DNA of 64,000 nucleotides from Ruegeria_C sp041537925 (GTDB lineage Bacteria > Pseudomonadota > Alphaproteobacteria > Rhodobacterales > Rhodobacteraceae). Made by a program: the position numbers and the translations under genes. This document shows positions 44,148-52,448 of this stretch, piece after piece (positions within the stretch are counted from its first letter, which is position 1; each line of letters begins with the position of its first letter). The notes under the pieces are model-generated. The model was not told where the DNA came from. It saw only the letters and a list, made by a program, of their open reading frames with translations, and did no database searches. The stretch spans positions 1-64,000 of the forward strand of contig NZ_JBGOSH010000009.1 in the NCBI RefSeq assembly GCF_041537925.1, read 5' to 3'.

Positions 44148-45469
44148 AACTCAAGCTCCTCTACGGCGTCCTTGCGTGACAACCAGCGACCAGAGGATCC
44201 ACGCGCAATGGAACCGGTCCCACTCCCACGCGCTATATTGGCTGGTAGTGGTAGCGCCTCGGCCCCAACCGCGATCACGTATTCAGGAGCCACGACTGGT
44301 GGAGTTTCTCGAGCGAATACAGCCTCAACCTCATGCAGTGGGCGATTTGATGTACGAAGTACTCTTATTCGTTGTCCATTCAAGTTCCAGTAACTTCCTT
44401 CAGCAATTGCACCCCGGGCCTGAAGCTGAAGAAGTGTCATGCCGAGCAATGGCTCTTCGATTGGGGCTCTTGCCTTGGCTGGCTCGTTAGGATTGCGTCC
44501 TTCGAGATCACGACGAATCCGCCAAAGCACGTCGGCATCAGTAGAAGAGGGGTTCAGCCATGTGTTATCGGGACCGGTGCCAGCTTGAGCGGTATAAGTC
44601 GCGACGCCTGCATGGAGGATGCGCCGGACGAACGCGCGCGAAAAACTCATACGTAGCTTTTCGAGGAAAAGATCACCGGAGCTACAAACGTGGAGGAATT
44701 CCTCAGTAGCACGCTGCCCAAGTTCAAAAAGCGCCGGCGCCTTAGCTGCGAAGCTTCCAGTTTCACACGGATCTACAACAATGACACGGCTCGGAGCCAC
44801 TGCGTTGAGTGACATCTCAAGCACCTCGTTGAGGTAGTCCCAATCAGTCCAATAGCCAACAATCACGATGTCGCGGTTGAGAAGACGATTGGTTAGCCAC
44901 GCACCGCACTCCTCAATACGCGTTTTTATTGGTTCGGTCGTAACTTGACTGGCCGCCCAAACTGTACCAGGCGGATCGGACCAACAGCCGTGAATTTTTA
45001 GAAGCGGCGAAACTGCTGGCCCTAAACCAGCTACTTGTTCCCGGGTCACGCCGGCTCCAACATGTCCGAAAGGCATGTTCCCGGCGGTCTCGATGAGCGC
45101 GTCGACATTTGTAGAGACCGCTGTAGTGATCGCGCCTGTAAGCAACAGGTCCGCAGTAGCGAAATGACCGCTATTTGGCTCAGCCGCGAAAGAGTCTTTG
45201 TCAATATATGTCCGTAGATATCCGGTCGCGAGTTCACCACGTTGGAAAAAATACTCGGCCTGATCGTCGATTGATTCAGGCAGTGGGTCCCGGTCAGCGC
45301 CGTAAGTAGCGTCATATTTTTGTTTAGCATGCTAGGCGAGTGCTGCAGCGCTTGGCAACGAACTTGGAGCAGCCATCGAAAGGCCCGCCCCGCAAAGCAA
45401 AGCCAGACGATCAGAATGTAGGGCGTCGAGCGCCTTGTCCACTCCCGCCTGGAGGTCAATCTCATTCAT
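44144..45469 (-). pseudogene. SIR2-like effector gene with internal amber codon
   Basis: From ATG 45469 the frame encodes MNEIDLQAGVDKALDALHSD, then LALLCGAGLSMAAPSSLPSA, the SIR2 nucleotide-binding start. Codon 46 (45334-45332) is TAG. The same frame then continues without other stops to 44144 as YDATYGADRDPLP, STNVDALIE, KIHGCW (catalytic-type His) and a GYWTDWDYLNEVL block, with a C-terminal extension. The total is 441 residues. SIR2 domains in defence systems deplete NAD+. The continuity after TAG shows recent loss by a single base change, unless the amber is suppressed. Many normal genes in this window end in TAG, so general recoding is unlikely. Confidence 0.85.
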
Positions 45470-45749
45470 AAGCTAATCTGTCGATTCAAATTTCCGCGGA
45501 ATACTCAACAACTTTGGCGTGTAAATTAAACTGACACAAGCCATCTTGGAAGCCGCATCTGCATTTTGACCTTTGGTTCCCGTCACCGATACGCTCAATG
45601 AACTGACCTATGCCTCGGCCACAATCAGGTATTCGTTGTCGTTTCAACGAATGTCCACTTGCCGCTCACAACAGACATTGGCGTCCATCAAAACGAGAGA
45701 CCTTCGAGAAAAGCGCACACCATTCCTTTTGCACGATTTCATCGGCATT

Positions 45750-45776
45750 TGTTTGTGGTGACACCCACCACAAACA
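45750..45776. repeat. Perfect 11-bp stem-loop
   Basis: TGTTTGTGGTG (45750-45760) and CACCACAAACA (45766-45776) form a perfect stem around ACACC. There is no T-run on either strand, so it is not a normal terminator. It lies 17 bp before the repeat cluster at 45794-45965 and may belong to the same mobile element. Confidence 0.6.
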
Positions 45777-45793
45777 AAACTGACCACACAGAC

Positions 45794-45965
45794 CGCGAAC
45801 GATTGTGGGTGTCGCGAACGATTATGGGCGATCCTACAAAACCTGTAGGGACGCGCATAACGCTGCGCTTTTGCTATTGATTTCAATCATTAAATTCAGA
45901 TGTTCTTGCCCATAACTTTGCGTGGTATTTGCTCATAATTTTGCACGATTTGCCCAAAAGTTTGC
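45794..45965. repeat. Cluster of five 16-bp repeats, probable ends of a Tn7/Tni-type element
   Basis: Two copies of CGCGAACGATTRTGGG lie at 45794 and 45813 in one orientation. Three copies of TTGCYCAWAANTTTGC lie at 45906, 45929 and 45950 in the other; their reverse complement reads GCAAANTTWTGRGCAA, close to the first two. The second left copy is preceded by TGTCG (45810) and the last right copy is followed by GAC, so both sides may be termini. Multiple spaced binding sites with a TGTCG-like tip are typical of elements moved by TnsB/TniA-type transposases. No transposase gene is present, so this would be an internally deleted remnant. Confidence 0.5.
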
Positions 45966-45988
45966 AGACTCCCCCTATCGGTGTCCGA

Positions 45989-46630
45989 TTAAATCCTTCC
46001 GTAAGTCTCTTTGAGTTCTGCGACTTTTTCAGCATCCAAAAGGCGGGTTGGCAGGCCGCGCAAAGCCACTAGTAGCTTGGCTGTTTCTTCCAACTCTTCT
46101 GCCGCGCAAACCGCTGAGAAGAGGTCCTTTCCCGAAACGACGGGGCCGTGATTGGCCAACAGAACCGCACTATATTTGCCGCCCAGTTCGCGGATCAAAT
46201 CACCGGACTTCGGGTCGCCCGGCTTTACGTATGGAACCAGTTTGACCGTGCCAACGCGCATGACCACATACGGCGTCAGCGGTGGAATACAGTCATTGGG
46301 ATCGGTGTCTTCCAGACACGACAGTGCGGTCGCCCAGGTCGAATGCAGATGCACCACTGCACCAGCTTCCGGCCGCGTCTCATAGAAGGCTTGGTGCAGA
46401 AAGACCTCCTTGGTCGGCTTGTCTCCGGAGACGTGGTTGCCATCCAAATCAATCTTGGCAATTCGCTCAGGGTCAACATTGCCCAAAGTCGAGTTGGTGG
46501 GTGTCATAAGGATGCCGTCATGCAGACGGGCAGAGACATTACCCGCAGTGCCAACGGAAAAGCCACGCACAAACAGCGATGCACACAGTTCCGACATCTG
46601 CTGTCGTAAAGCCAATTCTTCAGAACTCAT
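45989..46630 (-). CDS. otnC: 3-oxo-tetronate 4-phosphate decarboxylase (OtnC-like class II aldolase)
   Basis: The 213-residue protein is of the class II aldolase/fuculose-1-phosphate aldolase fold, with GNVSARLHDGILMTPT, metal-binding HLHSTWA and LANHGPVV. With an adjacent OtnK-type kinase (overlap ATGA) it fits OtnC, which decarboxylates 3-oxo-tetronate 4-phosphate to dihydroxyacetone phosphate. It is the last gene of the minus-strand operon. Confidence 0.85.
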   Translation of the reverse strand: MSSEELALRQQMSELCASLFVRGFSVGTAGNVSARLHDGILMTPTNSTLGNVDPERIAKIDLDGNHVSGDKPTKEVFLHQAFYETRPEAGAVVHLHSTWATALSCLEDTDPNDCIPPLTPYVVMRVGTVKLVPYVKPGDPKSGDLIRELGGKYSAVLLANHGPVVSGKDLFSAVCAAEELEETAKLLVALRGLPTRLLDAEKVAELKETYGRI

Positions 46631-47904
46631 TTTCCAGCCTCCATCATTCTGAGGGCCTTCGCGAAAAAATCCGGAGCGCCAAAGTTTCCAGATTTCAAAG
46701 CCAGCGCTATGGGTTCAGATTTCCCAACGCTCAGGACCGGCACGCCCGGGTCAATCTCTGGCCCAATTGACATGGCCGGTGACCCCAGTGCCTCAGAGAC
46801 AGCCTTGGCGACAGCTCCCGACGTCTCTCCTCCTGCCACCACAATGCGCTTGTACCCCGTTTCGGCAAGTTCTCGTGCTACATCTGCAAAGAGATTGTCC
46901 AGTTTTTCCGCCACAACTTCCTGACCGAATTGACTTTGGATCGCGCGAACATCATCCGGGCTTCCCGATGAATACACGAGCGGAGCCTGACCCGAATGCG
47001 CTTCAAAAAATTCCAGAAGCATTTGCGTGGTCACATCCCCGGACATGACACCCGGAACATCAATGGCGAAAGTCGGATGGGATTCCGCATGAACATCGAT
47101 CTGCCCGCGGGTCGCACCTGAACAAGAACCCGCAAGGATCGCGGCAGGCCCTGCGATACCAGTGAACACACTGCCAGCACTTTTGGGTGAAGTCCCTCTC
47201 AAGAAGTTTCTGGGGAGCCCCAGTGCTATCCCCGAACCCCCGGTTATGAGCTTGGCGTCTTTAAGAGCCTCGCCCCAGGCCAACAAATCTTCATCCGAAA
47301 TCGCATCGCCAATTACAAATCGTTCGTCGGCCTTCTGCAAAGCAGCAGCAATTGCCTCTGAACCTTGCTTCACAGTGTCAATTGGCACCAACCCAACCGC
47401 TTCTTCAGTCTGATAATGCAACCATCGCCTGATGTTGGCATCCGTCATCGGAGTAAGAGGGTGGTTTTCCATCCCAGACTCGTTCAACAGCTTGCCGAGC
47501 ACAAAAAGATGGCCCTGAAAAACCGTACGCCCCGTGGTGGGAAAGGCCGGACAGAAAACCACCTTTTGCGCACTCAGTTCATTGGCCAACGCTTCCGCAA
47601 CGGGGCCGATGTTCCCTTCTTTAGTGGAATCGAATGTCGAGCAATATTTAAAAATGAACTGCTGGCATCCTTGATCCTTAAGCCACCGCAGGGCCCGCAA
47701 GCTGTCCGCAACAGCTTCTTCGACAGGTGCAGTGCGGCTTTTAAGTGAGATCACACCCGCTTCGATCTCTTTGTCGGCTGGGGCAGTCGGAGTACCCGGA
47801 AACTGCGCCGTTTGTAATCCGCCTTCCGGTTCAACGCCCTTTGCCAGAGTGTTCGCAATATCGCTCGCACCGGTAAAGTCGTCCGCTATGACGCCGATCT
47901 TCAT
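46627..47904 (-). CDS. otnK: 3-oxo-tetronate kinase (OtnK-like, DUF1537/four-carbon acid sugar kinase)
   Basis: The 425-residue protein starts MKIGVIADDFTGASDIANTL, the hallmark of the DUF1537 four-carbon acid sugar kinases, with KYCSTFDSTKEGNIGP and a C-terminal VAGGETSGAVAKA nucleotide-binding block. OtnK proteins use ATP on 3-oxo-tetronate. It overlaps the aldolase and the lactonase-like gene by four bases each. Confidence 0.9.
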   Translation of the reverse strand: MKIGVIADDFTGASDIANTLAKGVEPEGGLQTAQFPGTPTAPADKEIEAGVISLKSRTAPVEEAVADSLRALRWLKDQGCQQFIFKYCSTFDSTKEGNIGPVAEALANELSAQKVVFCPAFPTTGRTVFQGHLFVLGKLLNESGMENHPLTPMTDANIRRWLHYQTEEAVGLVPIDTVKQGSEAIAAALQKADERFVIGDAISDEDLLAWGEALKDAKLITGGSGIALGLPRNFLRGTSPKSAGSVFTGIAGPAAILAGSCSGATRGQIDVHAESHPTFAIDVPGVMSGDVTTQMLLEFFEAHSGQAPLVYSSGSPDDVRAIQSQFGQEVVAEKLDNLFADVARELAETGYKRIVVAGGETSGAVAKAVSEALGSPAMSIGPEIDPGVPVLSVGKSEPIALALKSGNFGAPDFFAKALRMMEAGK

Positions 47905-48698
47905 AATTTGATGTCCCTGGTTGGCCCGGGATCCAGCCTATGGATATGCGGTGCCGCTCCGACAGGAAAAACCTCACGCACAAGTGGATCATGGCCGGGC
48001 ACGATAAGTCGAGGATGCGAGGCCAACCTCTCGAGCGTCTTAAATCCATCCATCATGTCCTGCAGGTCGACGACGATGGGAAAGGCTTTGCGCGCCATGA
48101 AATTCTCATAGTAATGCGAGGCGTCAGAGGCGAGCACCATCCACCCGGCTTCCGTCCTTACGCGAACGCATTGCAACCCTCGCGAATGCCCACCAATGCA
48201 GTGCACCGTGACCCCATCTATAATCTCGGCTTCTCCATCGTAGAACACGACCTTCCCTGAATAGAGACGCTTTACGACCTCGCAAATATGGCCCGCCGTG
48301 AAAGGTGCACGCAAATGGTCGTGGCACATGCAGGGGCCTGTGGCGAAGGCCATCTCCGCCGATTGCATATGCAACTTCGCGTTCGGGAACATATGCAGCC
48401 CCCCCGCGTGGTCATAATGAAGATGGGTCACGATGATGTCTGTCACCGCTTCCGGCATGATATCCAAGGGGCGCAGAGCCTCGCGTGGGTCCATCGCAAT
48501 AGGACGACCACGGGCGGCGGCCTCATCGGAGTCGTAGCCGGTATCGACCAGAATGACTTCGTTGCCGCGCTTCAATACCCAAACGAAATAGTCCATCGCG
48601 TGAGGTGCGTCGTGATTGTCATCCAAGATGAAGCTGTCGCGTCGAGTGCGGGCATTGCGATCCGCATACTTGACGGCGTGAATCTCCCAATCGTTCAT
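47901..48698 (-). CDS. Metallo-beta-lactamase-fold hydrolase (acyl-homoserine lactonase-like)
   Basis: The 265-residue protein has the HxHxDH zinc motif in VTHLHYDHAGG, a further Asp in LASDASHYY and a late His in VPGHDP, as in AttM/AiiA-type lactonases. In this operon a role as a sugar-lactone hydrolase that opens a tetronolactone is more natural than quorum quenching, but sequence alone does not decide. It is translationally coupled to both neighbours. Confidence 0.8.
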   Translation of the reverse strand: MNDWEIHAVKYADRNARTRRDSFILDDNHDAPHAMDYFVWVLKRGNEVILVDTGYDSDEAAARGRPIAMDPREALRPLDIMPEAVTDIIVTHLHYDHAGGLHMFPNAKLHMQSAEMAFATGPCMCHDHLRAPFTAGHICEVVKRLYSGKVVFYDGEAEIIDGVTVHCIGGHSRGLQCVRVRTEAGWMVLASDASHYYENFMARKAFPIVVDLQDMMDGFKTLERLASHPRLIVPGHDPLVREVFPVGAAPHIHRLDPGPTRDIKL

Positions 48699-48982
48699 CG
48701 GATGACCTCGAAATACTGGTGAACTGTCTTCGTGGCGATCATATCAGCCACAGCCGCATCGAAGGATTTGAAATGCGCGCTTTCCAGGTGGGCGGAGAAC
48801 GCCACGCTATCATCATAAACCTCATAGAGAAAAACTGTCTCGGGATTGCCGCCGAGGCAAACGTCAAACTGCTGGCATCCGGGTTCTTCACACAAAGAGG
48901 TCGAAGCGTTTTCGACCATCAGCGGCAAAAAGGTGTCTCTCGTACCGGGCTTGAGAGTGAAGGTGACAGTAACCACAAACAT
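48695..48982 (-). CDS. Antibiotic-biosynthesis-monooxygenase-fold (ABM) protein
   Basis: The 95-residue protein is a small dimeric ferredoxin-like ABM domain (VVTVTFTLKPGTRDTFLPLM, CQQFDVCLGGNPETVFLYEVYDD, FEVIR). Such proteins accompany many catabolic operons and may be oxygenases, isomerases or quinol monooxygenases. Its start overlaps the TctA stop by one base and it is part of the same transcript. Confidence 0.8.
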   Translation of the reverse strand: MFVVTVTFTLKPGTRDTFLPLMVENASTSLCEEPGCQQFDVCLGGNPETVFLYEVYDDSVAFSAHLESAHFKSFDAAVADMIATKTVHQYFEVIR

Positions 48983-50493
48983 CAGACGGAAAGTCCTTTC
49001 AGACGTGAGAAAGCGCGCTTCGCAACGGGCAGTTGGCTGAGGATCAGGCCAATGTTGAGCACCAGCAGAATGGCCGCACCGGGCCGCGAAAAGAAGACCG
49101 AAAGATCCCCATCTGACAAGAACAGCGACCGGCGGAATGTTTCGTCAAACAGGCTGCCCAGAATAACCCCGATAACCAATGGCGCGATTGGGTATTTCAT
49201 CAGGTTCATGAAATAGGCAACGGCGCCGACGCCAAGCATCAGGTAAAGATCATTGATGCCACCACCGACGCTGAAAGACCCAATTGTTGTTAGAACCATC
49301 ACAACCGGCAAGAAGATAGTCTGCGGAATGGCGAGTATTCTGATGAAAACCCGAGCAGTGAACAGGCCCATCAAGAACATTGTCAGGGAGGCCAACACAA
49401 GTATTGCAACCACGCGCAGAATGATCTCGGGGTCTATCGTGGGCCCCGGGATCACGTTGTTGATCTTGAAAGCCCCCATCAAAGCCGCGGCGGGTGGTGA
49501 ACCGGGAATGCCCAACACCAAAAGCGGGATTAGCGCGCCCCCAATGCAGGCGTTGTTTGCTGTTTCAGAGCACAGCAGGCCTTCCAATGACCCTTTTCCA
49601 AACTTGTCGCCCTCGGCAGATACGGTCTTGCCGACACCGTAGCTAACCCAACCGGCGACATCTTCGCCAACTCCGGGAAGTGCTCCTACCCCTGTCCCAA
49701 TCACTCCTGACCGGCCGATGGTTGGCAGGTAGCGTCGAATAGATCGAAGGTTTGGAAGAATACGGCCTTTCAGGGCCAGAATTTTTCCAGCCTCAACATG
49801 CCTCAAACCCTCGATGATTTGGGGGATCGCAAAGGCCCCCATCAAAACCGGCACGACCTGAAATCCGCTCATCAGGTAAGACCAGCCGAAGGTATAGCGC
49901 GGCTCAGACAACAGAGGGTCGAGTCCCACCATGGACATCGCAAGCCCGATCAGACCGGCGATCCATCCCTTAATCACCAGGTCTTCGCTCATCAAAGTGC
50001 CAGAAAGCAGAATGCCGAACAGGGCCAGCAGTGCTTTCTCCGGGCTTGCGATGTTTTTTGAAACCAAAAGCAACGCCCAGACAAAGATCAAAAGCGTGAT
50101 GGTCCCGATAACTGTACCAATGAAACTGGCCGTTGTGGTCAGCCCTAGTGCTTCGCCCCCTCGACCCGCTTTGGCCAGAGGGTATCCATCCATAGCCGTC
50201 GCCGCACTGGCCGCCGTGCCCGGAATGTTCAGCAGGATTGACGGATAAGAGCCACCGTAAATCGCGCCGACATAGGCCCCGAGCAAAGCGATGAGCGAAT
50301 AGTCCAATGGGATCTTGTTGCCGAAGAAACCCGTCAGGATCGTCACTGCCAGCGTTGCGGTCAGGCCGGGCAATGCGCCGAACGTGATGCCCAAGAACAC
50401 GGATGCGATCAAATACAGATAGGTCAGCGGGTCTACTGCCAGGCCCACGAATGCGGCCCCAAATCCAGCCAGTTGCGAAAGGATAAAGTCCAT
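48982..50493 (-). CDS. tctA: TTT transporter large permease (TctA type)
   Basis: The 503-residue protein has about 12 membrane helices and TctA hallmarks (GITFGALPGLTATLAVTI, GGSYPSILLNIPGTAASAATAMDGYPLAKAG-type block, GALPGVGEDVAGWVSYG). It works with TctB and the periplasmic TctC in uptake of small acids. In this operon the solute is likely a four-carbon sugar acid. It is 4 bp after the TctB stop. Confidence 0.92.
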   Translation of the reverse strand: MDFILSQLAGFGAAFVGLAVDPLTYLYLIASVFLGITFGALPGLTATLAVTILTGFFGNKIPLDYSLIALLGAYVGAIYGGSYPSILLNIPGTAASAATAMDGYPLAKAGRGGEALGLTTTASFIGTVIGTITLLIFVWALLLVSKNIASPEKALLALFGILLSGTLMSEDLVIKGWIAGLIGLAMSMVGLDPLLSEPRYTFGWSYLMSGFQVVPVLMGAFAIPQIIEGLRHVEAGKILALKGRILPNLRSIRRYLPTIGRSGVIGTGVGALPGVGEDVAGWVSYGVGKTVSAEGDKFGKGSLEGLLCSETANNACIGGALIPLLVLGIPGSPPAAALMGAFKINNVIPGPTIDPEIILRVVAILVLASLTMFLMGLFTARVFIRILAIPQTIFLPVVMVLTTIGSFSVGGGINDLYLMLGVGAVAYFMNLMKYPIAPLVIGVILGSLFDETFRRSLFLSDGDLSVFFSRPGAAILLVLNIGLILSQLPVAKRAFSRLKGLSV

Positions 50494-50497
50494 CCGG

Positions 50498-51247
50498 TCA
50501 ATCTTTCCATAGCGGACGAAGCGTCACGTAGTAGTGGTATTCGATTTGCTTGAAGATCAGCCCCCCGCGCGCGGGCACGTTCTGGCGGAAAACAAAGGCC
50601 ATCGCGCAAACCAGAATGAACGGGGCCAATATCGCGATTAGTGGCACGAACCTCAAAACGGGCTCAGAGGACGCTTTGGTCAACACCACAAGTGTGAGCG
50701 AGACCCATAGAGCCAGTGTAAACCAATCATCACCGTGCGCGTTCCAGTCCGCCTGCGCGGGAAAAACAGCAAACGCAAAAAGCCCAGCAGAGACAACTGC
50801 GATACAAGCAACCAAAGCACGCCGCGCATGGCCGCCGTAGTAGCCATAAGTCAGAGCTGTAATCAGCAACCCAGAACACAGAATGAAGTCTACTCTGGGA
50901 ACGAGCCCCACGACGTATGCAAGAAGGATCAGGCCTATTGTTGAAGCTCGATAGGCTTCCGACTTATCCCATCCGATCCCCAAAGCAGTGAGCGCGTTTT
51001 GGGCACCACCTGAGCGGATTGAAATAGCCAGCAAAACGAAAGACAAGCTAAGCAATCCACCGAAGATGAACAGCGGTACAATTGCAGCCGAGTTGTACCA
51101 ATCCGATCCACTTACACCTGCGCGGTTTTCGCCCCAAAGCGGAATGTCCGACGTCTTCCAAAGAAAAAAGACGGACACTGTTATAAGAACAATTGCTGCC
51201 CAAAAGTCGCGCGACCGCATGACCAGTGTTTCGTCAGGTTTGTCCAT
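50498..51247 (-). CDS. tctB: TTT transporter small permease (TctB type)
   Basis: The 249-residue membrane protein is a longer-than-usual TctB (typical about 150). It has helices near residues 15-35, 55-75 and 100-165, then two more at the C-terminus. It has no other clear domain. It sits between tctC and tctA and is needed for the same importer. Confidence 0.8.
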   Translation of the reverse strand: MDKPDETLVMRSRDFWAAIVLITVSVFFLWKTSDIPLWGENRAGVSGSDWYNSAAIVPLFIFGGLLSLSFVLLAISIRSGGAQNALTALGIGWDKSEAYRASTIGLILLAYVVGLVPRVDFILCSGLLITALTYGYYGGHARRALVACIAVVSAGLFAFAVFPAQADWNAHGDDWFTLALWVSLTLVVLTKASSEPVLRFVPLIAILAPFILVCAMAFVFRQNVPARGGLIFKQIEYHYYVTLRPLWKD

Positions 51248-51263
51248 TGCCTGCCTCCTGAGG

Positions 51264-51291
51264 GAAAGGGCGCGATCAAGCGCGCCCTTTC
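51264..51291 (-). terminator. Intercistronic hairpin between tctC and tctB
   Basis: GAAAGGGCGCG and CGCGCCCTTTC form a perfect 11-bp stem around a 6-base loop just after the tctC stop (on the minus strand). There is no long T-run. It is likely a stabiliser or partial terminator that raises tctC expression over the membrane genes. Confidence 0.6.
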
Positions 51292-51304
51292 AAAATTGAT
51301 CGGA

Positions 51305-52312
51305 TTAGGGCTGCGCGATACCCAGCGAGGCCGGATCCACTGTGGCAGCGCCAAGGTCTTGCAAGGTATAGGCAAAAGTAGCCTCGAGGTTCGCAAACAG
51401 TTCTTGAGCTTCTTCACCGTGTTGACCACCGACATCGTAATTGTTTGCCGCGGCCCATTCGGCGACGGTGTCGGAGGCAATAGCTTGCTCGAAGGCATCA
51501 CCAAGCGCGGCCTTTACATCGTCCCCGGCTGAACTGTGGACTGCAAACCCGATGGCCTGTTTGAGCGGCAAATACTGATCGAGACCGTCATAGATGCCAA
51601 AGGCAGAAGGTACTGTTGCCCCTGCAATCTGCGCATCTTCGGGCGTCAACATCGCGAGCGGTTTAAGTTGACCGCCTTCAATCAACGGAGCCTGTTCAGC
51701 CAGCGACGTCACAACCAACGCAACTTCACCCGCTATCGCTGCTTCCTGCCCGGGCGCTGAGCCTTTGTATGGAACAAACTTGAACTCTGCACCGGACCCT
51801 TTTTCGATGGCTAGAAGATTCAAGTGATGGATCGAACCTGCGCCGGAAGCCGCCGCAGGAATTGTGCCAGGAGCAGCTTTCGCAGCGTCGACCAGTTCTT
51901 CCAGCGTATTGTAAGGGCTGTCCGCCGGGACCGAGATCAGATCAGGTGATCCACCAACAATGAACGGATACCAAAAATCAAATTTCTTATCCCAACCACC
52001 CTGCACAGCAGCGGTGACGTTAGACTCTGACAGACCAACCAATGTATAGCCATCGTCTGGTTGGTTCATCACGTAAACCATACCGTTGGAGCCTGCGACA
52101 CCACCTGTTTGATTGATCACATTGATCGAGACCGGAAGGTGTTTTTCCATCTCGGCCATGATCATTCGGTTGATCGTGTCCGTGCCACCACCGGCCCCCC
52201 AGACCACAGCTGTGGTGATATCACGATAGGGATAATCCTGCGCAGCAGCTGCCCCTGTAATCCCGGTCGCCATCACGGCTGCAGCCGCCAACCGCCCTAG
52301 ATTTTGTTTCAT
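51305..52312 (-). CDS. tctC: TTT transporter substrate-binding protein (TctC type)
   Basis: The 335-residue protein has a signal peptide (MKQNLGRLAAAAVMATGITGAAAAQ) and the TctC fold (VVWGAGGGTDTINRMIMAEMEKHL, INQTGGVAGSNG, GVHSS-like AVHSSAGDDV). ATG 52312 behind GGGAGG is chosen; the frame is open to 52387. It is the first gene of the minus-strand operon and is divergent from the dehydrogenase genes. Confidence 0.88.
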   Translation of the reverse strand: MKQNLGRLAAAAVMATGITGAAAAQDYPYRDITTAVVWGAGGGTDTINRMIMAEMEKHLPVSINVINQTGGVAGSNGMVYVMNQPDDGYTLVGLSESNVTAAVQGGWDKKFDFWYPFIVGGSPDLISVPADSPYNTLEELVDAAKAAPGTIPAAASGAGSIHHLNLLAIEKGSGAEFKFVPYKGSAPGQEAAIAGEVALVVTSLAEQAPLIEGGQLKPLAMLTPEDAQIAGATVPSAFGIYDGLDQYLPLKQAIGFAVHSSAGDDVKAALGDAFEQAIASDTVAEWAAANNYDVGGQHGEEAQELFANLEATFAYTLQDLGAATVDPASLGIAQP

Positions 52313-52448
52313 TTCCAAGTCCTCCCAAAACAACTTCGCGATTATTATTGCATTTATTTGCGTATACATTAAAGAATGCATTGTCAACGTACTGTAGTGG
52401 AAGCTGCTATCGCGCTATGAATGCGAAACGGGAAGGAAACGGGCCAAG
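52313..52448. promoter_or_regulatory. Divergent promoter region of the tetronate locus
   Basis: The region holds TGCATT (52350-52355) and AATGCA (52376-52381) as a spaced inverted repeat around GCGTATACAT, an A/T-rich core. GntR-family repressors such as the one at 54562 often bind such TnGT-type palindromes. Both divergent operons could be controlled from here. Confidence 0.45.

Noticed and set aside
45332..45334. UAG recoded as an amino acid in this organism
   Set aside because: Several normal genes in the window, such as the regulator at 7214 and the TRAP permease at 29409, end in TAG. General recoding is unlikely; local decay is simpler.
45046..45465. A 139-codon minus-strand frame overlapping the SIR2 start
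   Set aside because: It is a shadow frame. The conserved SIR2 residues are in the neighbouring frame, interrupted only by TAG at 45332-45334.
45750..45776. Perfect 11-bp hairpin as a terminator
   Set aside because: There is no T-run on either strand.
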